This document shows positions 8,601-16,679 of a DNA stretch of 64,000 bases, in pieces. The DNA is taken from contig CAMHKQ010000001.1 of the NCBI GenBank assembly GCA_946185745.1, positions 62,001-126,000 of the forward strand, read 5' to 3'. Source of the DNA: an uncultured Bacteroidales bacterium. Its GTDB lineage: Bacteria; Bacteroidota; Bacteroidia; Bacteroidales; UBA932. The notes under the pieces are model-generated. The model did not search any database, had not been told where the DNA came from, and saw nothing but the letters and a program-made list of their open reading frames with translations. A program made the translations under genes and the position numbers. Position 1 is the first letter of the stretch. The number at the start of each line of letters is the position of its first letter.

Positions 8601-9997
8601 TGTATGGCGCTCCCGAGGCCGGCGGGGTCGTCTCCGTCCTTGAGTTTGCCGAATTTGTGCATTAGATTCAGAATCATTATTCCCGTAATCACGAAGGCCA
8701 GGGCGTCGGAAATGGGGAAACTGTACCACACGCCTTCAATTCCCAGCCACAGCGGGAGCAGGTAGACGAGCGGTACGAGGAAGAGGAGCTGCCTGGTGAG
8801 GGAGAGGAAAATGCTTTTCCTTACCATGCCCAGGCACTGGAAGAAGTTGGTGCTGACCATCTGCATGCCTACGAGGAAGAAGCTCAAGTTTATGACTCTC
8901 AGACCTTTGGTGCCGAGTTGCAGGAGGTCTTCGTGGTTCGTGAAGATGCCTACAGCAGCACGGGGGAAAGCTTCCGAAAGGATGAAGCCGAGCAAGGTGA
9001 CACCCGTCGCCCAAGCCGCGGTGAGCAGATACACCTTGCGGACGCGGGAGTATTGCCTGGCGCCGTAGTTGTAGCCCGCGATAGGCTGCATCCCCTGGTT
9101 GAAGCCCATGACTATCATGAGGAAGAAGAAGCTGATGCGCGCCACGATGCCGTAGGCGCCGATGGCCAGGTCGCCTCCGTACCTGCGCAGCTGCTGGTTG
9201 ATGAAGAGGTTCACGATGCAGGCGGCGCTGTTCATGAGGAATGGCCCCAGGCCTATGGCCAGGGAGTTCTTCGCTATCTTCCAGTCTATTTCAAGGATGC
9301 GGTCTCCGAAGTGGACGACTTTATTCCTGTCGCTGAAATAGCGGAACGTGAAGCACAGGGCGAGCAGCTGGCTGATTACCGTGGCCATGGCCGCTCCCTT
9401 CACGCCGAGGCCCAGGGCGAAGATGAACAGCGGATCCAGGACGGCGTTGAACAGTACCGTGAACAGCGTGAGACCCATGGCCGTCTTCGGATTCCCCGTG
9501 GCACGGATGAGGCCGTTCAGGCCGAAGTACATGTGGGAAAACACGTTTCCGATCATGATCCAGGTGATGTACGCCTTTGCGAAGGGCATGGTCCTTTCGC
9601 TCGCTCCGAAGAAATAGAGGATAGGCTCCTCCCAGATGAGTATGACAGCCGAGAACAGCAGCCCGAGTATCAGGTTCAGGGTTATCTCGTTGCTGAGCAC
9701 CTTCCTGGCGTTGGCGTAGTTCTTCTGCCCCAGGAGGACGGAGATGATGGTGGACGCTCCCACGCCGACCAGCGTGCCCAGCGCCGCCCCCAGGTTCATG
9801 ATGGGGGAGCACACTCCCACGGCGGAGAGGGCGAAAGCGCCTACATCCTTGATGTGCCCGATGTAGATGCTGTCCACCATGTTGTACAGCGAAGTGGCCG
9901 TCATCGCGATGATGCCGGGTATGGCGTATTGCTTCAACAGCGTCCCTATGTTTCGGGTGCCGAGTTCGGTAGGTGCGCCGGAGATAGTCGCTGCCAT
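8597..9997 (-). CDS. MATE family efflux transporter
   Basis: A 466-residue inner-membrane protein with about twelve hydrophobic segments in two related halves, the standard MATE size. Family-typical stretches are YAIPGIIAMTATSLYNMVDSI in the first helix, LGTLVGVGASTIISVLLGQ, and GFNQGMQPIAGYNYGARQ in the second half. MATE proteins export cationic drugs and metabolites using a Na+ or H+ gradient. The pattern is closest to the MepA/DinF-like bacterial branch. It starts two bases from the end of the FKBP lipoprotein gene and its stop overlaps the next start, so it is embedded in the five-gene operon. The natural substrate is unknown. Confidence 0.9.
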   Translation of the reverse strand: MAATISGAPTELGTRNIGTLLKQYAIPGIIAMTATSLYNMVDSIYIGHIKDVGAFALSAVGVCSPIMNLGAALGTLVGVGASTIISVLLGQKNYANARKVLSNEITLNLILGLLFSAVILIWEEPILYFFGASERTMPFAKAYITWIMIGNVFSHMYFGLNGLIRATGNPKTAMGLTLFTVLFNAVLDPLFIFALGLGVKGAAMATVISQLLALCFTFRYFSDRNKVVHFGDRILEIDWKIAKNSLAIGLGPFLMNSAACIVNLFINQQLRRYGGDLAIGAYGIVARISFFFLMIVMGFNQGMQPIAGYNYGARQYSRVRKVYLLTAAWATGVTLLGFILSEAFPRAAVGIFTNHEDLLQLGTKGLRVINLSFFLVGMQMVSTNFFQCLGMVRKSIFLSLTRQLLFLVPLVYLLPLWLGIEGVWYSFPISDALAFVITGIMILNLMHKFGKLKDGDDPAGLGSAIQ

Positions 9998-11008
9998 TTA
10001 TTCGCCGGAGATTTCAACGTCGTAACGGAGGGGGCAGTAGGGAGGAATGGTGTTGCCTGAGCCGGAAGTGGAATAGCCCTCCCCTGACCAGAACACCACG
10101 GTTCCCTTTTCACCGGGATGCATGTGAACGAAGGCGTTCGCGAAGCCGTCCACGACGTCGGAACTGCTGTCCGAACCCATGGTAATCTTGGTGCAGTCGG
10201 AATGCCAGGTTATTTTTTTTGTGGTGTAACTGGTTGAAGATGAATAGATTCCGTTGTCTTTTGCGAGCTTTTCGATAGTGGTTTCCAGCATCGTTCCGTC
10301 GAGCCTGTACAGGGTGTAATTGATGAACAGGGTAGTGTCTTCCGTGAAAGTTTCCTCGCTGGTGGGCTCGCCGGTGCGCTTGTAATACCAGCCGGCCATG
10401 GCGGTATCGGTCTGCGCGCCCGGAAGGTTGGCGCTGACATAGTTGAGGACTGAATCCTTTTCCCACTTCTCCACGTCGTCGAAGGCTTCGGCCAACCTTA
10501 TCGTGTACACGGTGGTGGTGCCGCTGCAATTCTTCACGTACTCTTCCGGGGTGCTGTAGCGCTCGGTGGTGAACAGCCAGCCGGGGATGACGGCCTTGCG
10601 GGTGCCGCCAATGTTCATGGTGGAGATGACATCTTCGATGCCGGCCCTGAGGTTGTCCTGCTCTTCGCCGCGGTACCAGATTGCGGGGCCGTAGTAGTTG
10701 GTGGCCTTGTATGTGCCGAGCTGGCGGTTGATCTGGGCGAAGCTGCTGCTGCCGTAGTTGCCCTGGAGGTCCTGGGTGGTGTATTCCACGCGGACGTATT
10801 TGGCGTCGCCGACATAGGCGCCGTTACCGGGGGTGTCTTCAAGGATGTAGACTCCGAGTTCGGTCTTTTTGGCTCCGGGGTAGTTCTCGTTCATGAAGGC
10901 GTCGAGATATGTCTTTTCGGCGTCGCTGGCCCCCTCGGTGCCTTCCCGGGCACAGGAGAACGCAGCCATGGCGGCAGCCAGAAGGAAAACGCTTGCGTAT
11001 TTTTTCAT
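9998..11008 (-). CDS. FKBP-type peptidyl-prolyl isomerase-like lipoprotein
   Basis: A 336-residue lipoprotein with signal peptide and lipobox AFSC (Cys19). The C-terminal 70 residues (VDGFANAFVHMHPGEKGTVV, then STSGSGNTIPPYCPLRYDVEI) show the FKBP layout of a domain that isomerises peptidyl-proline bonds. A similar but weaker layout in the first half (YVRVEYTTQDLQGN, then AGIEDVISTMNIGG) suggests two FKBP-like domains in tandem. Several aromatic active-site positions look altered, so it may be a chaperone more than an isomerase. It would sit in the periplasm or on the outer membrane. Second gene of the operon, five bases after the DHH gene. Confidence 0.75.
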   Translation of the reverse strand: MKKYASVFLLAAAMAAFSCAREGTEGASDAEKTYLDAFMNENYPGAKKTELGVYILEDTPGNGAYVGDAKYVRVEYTTQDLQGNYGSSSFAQINRQLGTYKATNYYGPAIWYRGEEQDNLRAGIEDVISTMNIGGTRKAVIPGWLFTTERYSTPEEYVKNCSGTTTVYTIRLAEAFDDVEKWEKDSVLNYVSANLPGAQTDTAMAGWYYKRTGEPTSEETFTEDTTLFINYTLYRLDGTMLETTIEKLAKDNGIYSSSTSYTTKKITWHSDCTKITMGSDSSSDVVDGFANAFVHMHPGEKGTVVFWSGEGYSTSGSGNTIPPYCPLRYDVEISGE

Positions 11009-11013
11009 ATAGG

Positions 11014-12054
11014 TCAGTCTTTCTGCACGAATCGTGCCGCGGTTGCGGCAAGATAATCATAAATTAACTCGGGAGAGGCTATGTCGCGGGGGAAATACAG
11101 GTTCCCTCCGGCCGCGAGCTCGTGCCCCCCGCCGTTGAAATACTCCATTGCCATCCTGTTGGCGCTCCAGCCCTTCTTGGCGCGGATGCTCACGTGGAAA
11201 TGGTCTATCTCTTCCTTGAGGTAGAGGCTCATGTTCACGGCGCCTATTCCGAGCGGGATGTTCACGAGGCCTTCGGTTTCTCCTTCGCGGAGCGGATACT
11301 CTTTCTGGAACTGCCTGGTGGCCACTATGCAGGCTATGCCTCCCGGGAGTATCGTAAGATGATTTCCGAGCAGGGCGGCGAATGCGCGGATGCGCGTTTC
11401 GCTGTATTCCTGGTAGAGATGCCCGACTATGGCGTTCCTGTCGACTCCTGCTGCTAGCAGTTCCCCGGCCATCTCGAGGGTGGTCGGAAACACCGAGTTG
11501 GCGAAATTGTTGGTGTCGGTGGTCATGCCGGTCATGAGTGCGTACAGGCTTTCCGCCGGCAGTTTTTCCGGAGCCCCTTCGAGAGCCCTGAGAATCCAGT
11601 ACAGCAGTTCGCTGGCGGAAGAGACGTCCGGCGTGGAGAATACCAGGGTGAACTGGTCTTCCTGAGGATTGATATGGTGGTCGATGAGGACCTTTTCGCG
11701 GGCAGGACATTCGCCCAGGACCTTTTCCAGGGAACCTGCACGGCGGAAGGCGTTCATGTCCTGGACTATGAGCAGGTCGCACCCGCGGATGGCGCGCTCG
11801 GCCCCGGGCTGGTCTTCTTCGGCGTTCACGAGGGGCTCGCCGTCCGTGAGGAAACGCAGCGTCTGGGGAAGGGTGTCGGGGATGACCAGCGTGGCTTGCA
11901 GGCCTCTTGTTTCGGAAAGATAGCGGCGCATGGCGATGCCGCTCCCCAGTGCATCGCCGTCGGGACGCGTGTGCACCACGATGGCCGCATTGCGGCTGCA
12001 CCGGAGAATGGAGTCGAGTCTGTCCGCCTTTTCTTTGCTGATGACTGCCTGCAT
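11014..12054 (-). CDS. DHH/DHHA1 phosphoesterase (NrnA-like)
   Basis: A 346-residue cytoplasmic protein of the NrnA length class. N-terminal DHH domain: HTRPDGDALGSG metal-binding motif near residue 28, QDMNAF, and DHH in VLIDHHINP. C-terminal DHHA1 domain ends with the substrate-binding FNGGGHELAAGG. NrnA-type enzymes use divalent metal to degrade very short RNA oligonucleotides and to dephosphorylate pAp; Bacteroidetes use this family in that role. It heads the five-gene operon, with a good -7 element 26 bases upstream. Confidence 0.88.
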   Translation of the reverse strand: MQAVISKEKADRLDSILRCSRNAAIVVHTRPDGDALGSGIAMRRYLSETRGLQATLVIPDTLPQTLRFLTDGEPLVNAEEDQPGAERAIRGCDLLIVQDMNAFRRAGSLEKVLGECPAREKVLIDHHINPQEDQFTLVFSTPDVSSASELLYWILRALEGAPEKLPAESLYALMTGMTTDTNNFANSVFPTTLEMAGELLAAGVDRNAIVGHLYQEYSETRIRAFAALLGNHLTILPGGIACIVATRQFQKEYPLREGETEGLVNIPLGIGAVNMSLYLKEEIDHFHVSIRAKKGWSANRMAMEYFNGGGHELAAGGNLYFPRDIASPELIYDYLAATAARFVQKD

Positions 12055-12079
12055 AGCCGTATCCGAAAATAAAAGTGAG

Positions 12080-12087
12080 CAAATTTA
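12080..12087 (-). promoter_or_regulatory. -7 promoter element of the DHH-to-serine-hydrolase operon
   Basis: Minus strand reads TAAATTTG, an exact TAnnTTTG match, 26 bases before the DHH start. It would drive all five minus-strand genes down to 6730. Confidence 0.6.
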
Positions 12088-12101
12088 CGAATAATATTGC
12101 T

Positions 12102-12127
12102 TTTGATGCAATCTTTTTCTAACTTTG
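12102..12127 (+). promoter_or_regulatory. Promoter (-33 and -7) of the 12165 gene cluster
   Basis: TTTG at 12102-12105 and TAACTTTG at 12120-12127 give the Bacteroidetes -33/-7 arrangement (18 bases start to start). The first ATG is 38 bases downstream. Confidence 0.6.
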
Positions 12128-12164
12128 TAGGGTTTTAGAGCAAATTGAAAAACAAAATATCGTT

Positions 12165-12863
12165 ATGAAGAAATCACTCCAGATCATTCTTGAAATCCTG
12201 CTGGCCGTAGCGTGCGTATTCCTTGCAATCGCAATCGTCAAGAGCATCAACAAGCCGGTCAACTTCAACAAGCAGAAGGCTTATCGCGAGAGCGTCGCCA
12301 TACAGCGCCTCAAGGATATCCGCACCCTCCAGGTGGCCTACAAGTCCGTAACTGGCAGGTTCACCAGCACCGTGGATTCCCTCAAGGATTTCTACAACAA
12401 CGGCAAGATGTCCATCATCATGCAGGTCGGCTCCATGGACGACTCCCTGGCAGTCGCCCACACCGAGGCTGTCAAGAAGAGTTTCCGCGGCAAGAAGGTT
12501 ACCCCCGAGATGCTCCAGGAACTCTATCTTAAAGGCGACCATAACCTCGTCTACACCATCGAGAGCAAGATTCCCGTCAAGGACACTCTCTTCAACGACC
12601 GTCCCGACATCAACCTCGACGACCTCAAGTACATCCCGTTCTCCGACGGCGAGCCCGTCCAGATGGAGGCTGTCACCAAGATGGTGTCCGGCGTGCCCGT
12701 TCCTCTGTTCGAGGCCAGAATGCCCTACAAGGCTCTCCTCAAGGGTCTGGACAACCAGCTTCGTATCAATCTCGATGCCGAACAGCGCGACAAGAACCGT
12801 TACGAAGGCCTTCAGGTAGGTTCCATCTCCGCACCTAACAACAACGCGGGCAACTGGGAGTAG
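12165..12863 (+). CDS. Conserved hypothetical membrane-anchored protein
   Basis: A 232-residue protein that I do not recognise by function. It has one N-terminal membrane segment (about residues 5-26, LQIILEILLAVACVFLAIAI), followed by a long, charged, probably alpha-helical extracytoplasmic region and a low-complexity end (SISAPNNNAGNWE). There is no lipobox. Homologous proteins sit upstream of DUF3822 and rsmD in other Bacteroidales, to my knowledge. Its stop (TAG) shares its last base with the GTG start of DUF3822, so it is co-transcribed with DUF3822, rsmD and probably cstA. A role in the envelope is possible but not shown. Confidence 0.8.
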   Translation: MKKSLQIILEILLAVACVFLAIAIVKSINKPVNFNKQKAYRESVAIQRLKDIRTLQVAYKSVTGRFTSTVDSLKDFYNNGKMSIIMQVGSMDDSLAVAHTEAVKKSFRGKKVTPEMLQELYLKGDHNLVYTIESKIPVKDTLFNDRPDINLDDLKYIPFSDGEPVQMEAVTKMVSGVPVPLFEARMPYKALLKGLDNQLRINLDAEQRDKNRYEGLQVGSISAPNNNAGNWE

Positions 12864-13345
12864 TGGAAGAAACCAGTCTTCTTACGCCGAAGTGCACTCT
12901 GGTGCCGGCGCATTTCTACCAACAGGCTTCCTCAAGGGACATCCTTGGGGAAGTCGTTGTTCTTGATGAGGGCGACGTGGTAAAGGCCGTCGAAGTGCGC
13001 CAGTACGATTCCGTGCTGGTGTATGCCGCCCCATCCGAGGGCACCGGCGCCGTGCCCGAGCTCTGGTACGTGCTCCGCGACCTCCCCGGCATCCAGGACT
13101 ACAACAAGATCCTTGCAAGCTGGAAGGAAGGCCGCCTTTATCTGGGCATCGCGCAGGGCAACGGGCTGCTCCTGGCAAATAGTTTCGAAGCTCCCGACTT
13201 TACCACGGCGGAGTATTATATCTTCCTTGCCCTCAACCAGTTGCAGCTCAATCCGGAAGTCAGCTCCATCTATTGGCGCCACAAGATTTCGCCCGAAGAC
13301 GAAATGAGCCTTTACCGTTATTTCAGGAGCGTCGAACTGTTATGA
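12863..13345 (+). CDS. DUF3822 family protein, short
   Basis: A 160-residue protein starting with GTG in the overlap TAGTG with the preceding gene. The pattern (CTLVPAHFYQ near the start, YYIFLALNQLQLNPEVSSIYW in the second half) and its place directly before rsmD identify the Bacteroidetes DUF3822 family, predicted to have an actin-like ATPase fold. Known members are, as I recall, clearly longer (around 250 residues), so this copy may be shortened at one end. No phosphate-binding loop is obvious. Its stop overlaps the rsmD ATG (ATGA). Function unknown; the linkage to rsmD suggests a ribosome-related or housekeeping role. Confidence 0.7.
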   Translation: MEETSLLTPKCTLVPAHFYQQASSRDILGEVVVLDEGDVVKAVEVRQYDSVLVYAAPSEGTGAVPELWYVLRDLPGIQDYNKILASWKEGRLYLGIAQGNGLLLANSFEAPDFTTAEYYIFLALNQLQLNPEVSSIYWRHKISPEDEMSLYRYFRSVELL

Positions 13346-13878
13346 GGATAATTGGAGGAAAGCTGAAGGGGCGGACGATCGAGCTTCCTCCCCGCTATTC
13401 CGCCCGCCCCACCACCGATTTCGCAAAGGAGGGGCTTTTCAATATACTCGGAAACGAATACGAATTCGACGGTCTCAAGGTCCTTGACCTCTTCGGGGGC
13501 ACCGGGGCCATCAGTTTCGAATTTGCGTCCCGCGGCGCCGGCCGGGTGTACTGCGTGGAGATGTCCCGCGAAAACTCCCGTTTCATCAAGAAGGAAGCCG
13601 CCCGCCTGGGGCTGGACAACGTCACGGCCGTACACGACAACGTGTTTGATTTCCTCCCCGTCTGCAAGGAGAAATTCGACATCGTTTTCGCCGATCCGCC
13701 ATATGCCCTGGAGGGGCTGGAGACCATCCCCGACCGGGTTCTGGAAGCCGGTATCCTTCACCCGGAGCGCTATCTCATCCTCGAGCACGGCGATGAGCAC
13801 TCGTTCACCGCCCATCCGTGTTTCGTAAAGGAAAAGGTTTACGGACGCGTGCATTTCAGTTTTTTCGAACCCGCTTAA
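13342..13878 (+). CDS. rsmD: 16S rRNA (guanine(966)-N2)-methyltransferase RsmD
   Basis: A 178-residue SAM-dependent methyltransferase that modifies G966 of 16S rRNA in the 30S subunit. It begins MRIIGGKLKGRTIELPP, the typical RsmD N-terminus. It has LDLFGGTGAISFEFASRGA (SAM-binding motif I) at about residue 50 and FADPPYALEGLE (DPPY motif IV, exocyclic amine methylation) near residue 117. The start at 13342 overlaps the DUF3822 stop; an upstream start at 13273 would lie deep inside that gene. Confidence 0.93.
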   Translation: MRIIGGKLKGRTIELPPRYSARPTTDFAKEGLFNILGNEYEFDGLKVLDLFGGTGAISFEFASRGAGRVYCVEMSRENSRFIKKEAARLGLDNVTAVHDNVFDFLPVCKEKFDIVFADPPYALEGLETIPDRVLEAGILHPERYLILEHGDEHSFTAHPCFVKEKVYGRVHFSFFEPA

Positions 13879-13891
13879 CGAACAGCAGAAC

Positions 13892-15346
13892 ATGTTCTCA
13901 TTCCTGATAAGCCTTGCCGCCCTGATCCTGGGGTACTTATTGTACGGGAGGTTCGTAGAGAAAACCTTCGGTCCCGATCCCTCGCGCCCGACGCCGGCAG
14001 TTTCCATGGCTGATGGCGTGGACTATGTGCCCATGCCATCCTGGAAGGTCTATATGATCCAGTTCCTGAACATTGCGGGTACGGGGCCCATATTCGGCGC
14101 CATCATGGGAGCCAAGTTCGGCCCGTCCTGCTATCTTTGGATAGTGTTCGGATGCATATTCGCCGGAGCGGTTCACGATTACATGTCGGGTATGCTGTCG
14201 ATCCGCAACAAAGGCGCCGGCCTACCCGAAATAATCCGGAAATACCTGGGCAAGGGTACCGCCGCCGTAATGCTGGTCTTTTCGATTCTGCTGATGGTGA
14301 TGGTGGGCGCCGTTTTCGTGTACAGCCCCGCGATAATCCTCGGCGGCATGACCGGCGGCGGCATGATGATCTGGGTAGCTGTGATTTTCGTGTACTATCT
14401 TCTGGCCACCCTGGTTCCCATCGACAAGATAATCGGCCGCTTCTATCCCATTTTCGCTTTCGCGCTGATCTTCATGGCGGTGGCCCTGGCTGTATGCCTG
14501 CTCGTAAAGTGGCCCGTCATTCCCGAAATCTGGGACGGGCTGGGGAACATGGGCGAGGCCTCGGGCCTGCTCAGCGGCCAATCTATCTTCCCGTGCCTGT
14601 TCATAACCGTTGCGTGCGGTGCAATCAGCGGATTCCACGCCACCCAGAGCCCGATGATGGCGCGCTGCATCAAGAACGAAAAGCTCGGGCGCCCGATTTT
14701 CTACGGCGCCATGATTACCGAGGGCGTCATTGCGCTTATCTGGGCTGCGGTGAGTTCATATTTCTTCTATGCCGGAGGTGCGGCGGAAGTGGGCTCCGAC
14801 CTGAGCGCCCAGGCTCCCACTGTGGTTACTGCCGTCTCCCGCAGCTGGCTCGGCGTCCTCGGCGGCATTCTTGCCGTACTCGGCGTGGTGGCTGCTCCCA
14901 TCACCAGCGGCGATACCGCTTTCCGCAGCGCCCGCCTCATGATAGCGGACACCATTCATCTAAAGCAGGACAACTATGCAAAGCGTCTGGCGATTGCGGT
15001 TCCGCTCTTTGCCGCCGGAGCCCTGGTGCTCTGGTTCAACATTGCCGACGAGAACGGATTCAACATCATCTGGCGCTACTTCGGCTGGTCGAACCAGACC
15101 CTGGCCTGCTTCACCCTGTGGGCGATAACGTCTTATCTCACAACAGAAAAGAAGGGCGCGTGGTATTTCGTCACCCTTCTTCCGGCCGCTTTCATGACGG
15201 CGGTGTGCGTTACTTATATCTGTGTCGAAAAGATAGGTTTCAACCTTCCGGCGGCATGGATACCGTACATTGCCACGAGCGTATTCGCCGCAGGCATATG
15301 CCTGTATTACCTGCTGCGCCGGAAAAAGCTTAAGAAAGCTATCTGA
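13892..15346 (+). CDS. cstA: CstA family carbon-starvation/peptide transporter
   Basis: A 484-residue inner-membrane protein with about twelve hydrophobic segments. IQFLNIAGTGPIFGAIMGAK, FAGAVHDYMSGMLSIRN and GFHATQSPMMARCI are characteristic CstA segments. CstA proteins take up peptides or pyruvate when preferred carbon runs low. The enterobacterial protein is about 700 residues; this short form is typical of Bacteroidetes and some anaerobes. It follows rsmD after 13 bases and its last eight bases overlap the convergent CoA-transferase gene. Substrate is not certain from sequence. Confidence 0.9.
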   Translation: MFSFLISLAALILGYLLYGRFVEKTFGPDPSRPTPAVSMADGVDYVPMPSWKVYMIQFLNIAGTGPIFGAIMGAKFGPSCYLWIVFGCIFAGAVHDYMSGMLSIRNKGAGLPEIIRKYLGKGTAAVMLVFSILLMVMVGAVFVYSPAIILGGMTGGGMMIWVAVIFVYYLLATLVPIDKIIGRFYPIFAFALIFMAVALAVCLLVKWPVIPEIWDGLGNMGEASGLLSGQSIFPCLFITVACGAISGFHATQSPMMARCIKNEKLGRPIFYGAMITEGVIALIWAAVSSYFFYAGGAAEVGSDLSAQAPTVVTAVSRSWLGVLGGILAVLGVVAAPITSGDTAFRSARLMIADTIHLKQDNYAKRLAIAVPLFAAGALVLWFNIADENGFNIIWRYFGWSNQTLACFTLWAITSYLTTEKKGAWYFVTLLPAAFMTAVCVTYICVEKIGFNLPAAWIPYIATSVFAAGICLYYLLRRKKLKKAI

Positions 15347-16637
15347 CCATGTGCCAGTGCGGCCCGAAGCGTTCGAAGGCCGCCTTCTCGAGTTCTTCCC
15401 TGTTGTCGGGATGGGCTATGCTGATGAGCAGCCTGGCCCTTTCCTGGAGACTCTTGCCATAGAGATCCACGGCTCCGAATTCGGTGACTACCCAGTGGGC
15501 GTCGGCCCTCGGGGTTACTACGCCGGCGCCGGAATGGAGCTCGGGTACTATCTTGCTGCCGCCGTACTTGGTCTGGGATGCGAACGCGGTGATGCTCTTG
15601 CCGCCCTCGCTCATGGTGGCGCCCTTAACGAATTCCACCTGTCCGCCCGTGCCGCTCCAGATGCGGGTGCCGATGGAGTCGGCGCAGATCTGGCCGGTAA
15701 GGTCTACCTCCACTGCCGAATTGATGGCCTTCATGTGGGGGTTCTGGCGGATGACGTATGGGTCGTTCACATATTTGATGTCCCTCATGAGGACGTTCTC
15801 GTTGTGGTCGATGAAGGAATATACGTCCTGCGAGCCGAGCAGGAAGGATGCCACTACCTTGCCGGTGTCTATCTTTTTGCAGCTGCCGTCAATCACGCCC
15901 TTCTTGATGAGCCCGAGCAGGCCGTCGGCGAACATTTCGGTATGCAGGCCGAGGTGCTTGTGGTTTCCGAGCTGGGCCGCGAGGGCGTTCGGCAGCGCGC
16001 CAATGCCCATCTGGATGCAGTCGCCGTCTTCCACGAGGGCGGCCGCGTTCTTGCCGATGAGGACTTCGGTGGGAGTGGGTTCGGCGAAGGCGGCGGTCAC
16101 GAGCGGGGTGTCGTCCCTGACCAGGTAATCGAACTGGTCCACGCTCAGCAGATCGCCGTAGGCGAAGGGTACGTTGGGGTTGCAGACGCCGATCACGATG
16201 TCGGCGCTCTCCACGGCCGCGACGCTGCAGTCCACTGAGGTTCCGAGACTTACGCGCCCCTGCTCATCGGGCATCGAGACGTTCACGAGGGCTGCGCCCA
16301 GCTTGATTATGCGCTCGCGGTAGAGCTTCTGGCTCTCGCCGAGGTGGACGGGGAGATAATCAGCCCATCCGCCGTTCACGTTCTTGCGCACGTTGGGCCC
16401 GACGAAGAAGCCTTGGTCGAAGAAAATGCCCTGGTAGCGCTCTTCGCTGTAGGGGGCGGGACCTTCCGTGTGGAAGTGGTGGAAATGCAGGTCGCGCACG
16501 TCGCCCGCATCGGCCCTCCTGCAAAGGGCCTGTATGAGACAATGAGGAACGCTCGCGACACTGGAAAGATGGATATGCGAGCCCGAAGGGATGTGGCTGA
16601 CGGCTTCGTCCGCGGTTGTAAAGGTTATCGGTTTCAT
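15339..16637 (-). CDS. Acetyl-CoA hydrolase/transferase family CoA-transferase
   Basis: A 432-residue cytoplasmic enzyme moving CoA between carboxylic acids (typically acetate with succinate, 4-hydroxybutyrate or butyrate). The N-terminal half contains VNVSMPDEQGRVSLGTS and QMGIGALPNALAAQL; the C-terminal half has HTEMFADGLLGLI, GTGGQVEFVKGA and ITAFASQTKYGGSKIVP, as in 4-hydroxybutyrate/butyrate CoA-transferases. The catalytic glutamate is probably the one in GLHTEMFADG or in the VEFVKG segment; I cannot decide without alignment. Expressed from a promoter that abuts the divergent mazG promoter. Together with ackA and the acyltransferase it gives two routes from acyl-CoA to free acid. Confidence 0.88.
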   Translation of the reverse strand: MKPITFTTADEAVSHIPSGSHIHLSSVASVPHCLIQALCRRADAGDVRDLHFHHFHTEGPAPYSEERYQGIFFDQGFFVGPNVRKNVNGGWADYLPVHLGESQKLYRERIIKLGAALVNVSMPDEQGRVSLGTSVDCSVAAVESADIVIGVCNPNVPFAYGDLLSVDQFDYLVRDDTPLVTAAFAEPTPTEVLIGKNAAALVEDGDCIQMGIGALPNALAAQLGNHKHLGLHTEMFADGLLGLIKKGVIDGSCKKIDTGKVVASFLLGSQDVYSFIDHNENVLMRDIKYVNDPYVIRQNPHMKAINSAVEVDLTGQICADSIGTRIWSGTGGQVEFVKGATMSEGGKSITAFASQTKYGGSKIVPELHSGAGVVTPRADAHWVVTEFGAVDLYGKSLQERARLLISIAHPDNREELEKAAFERFGPHWHMVR

Positions 16638-16647
16638 GTAATTTTAG

Positions 16648-16655
16648 TAAATTTG
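16648..16655 (+). promoter_or_regulatory. -7 promoter element of mazG-tcdA
   Basis: TAAATTTG, exact TAnnTTTG match, 24 bases before the mazG ATG. It lies only five bases from the opposing CoA-transferase -7 element. Confidence 0.6.
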
Positions 16656-16659
16656 CCCA

Positions 16660-16667
16660 CAAATTTA
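16660..16667 (-). promoter_or_regulatory. -7 promoter element of the CoA-transferase gene
   Basis: Minus strand TAAATTTG, exact TAnnTTTG match, 22 bases before the CoA-transferase start at 16637. Confidence 0.6.
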
Positions 16668-16679
16668 ACATTTATTCCG

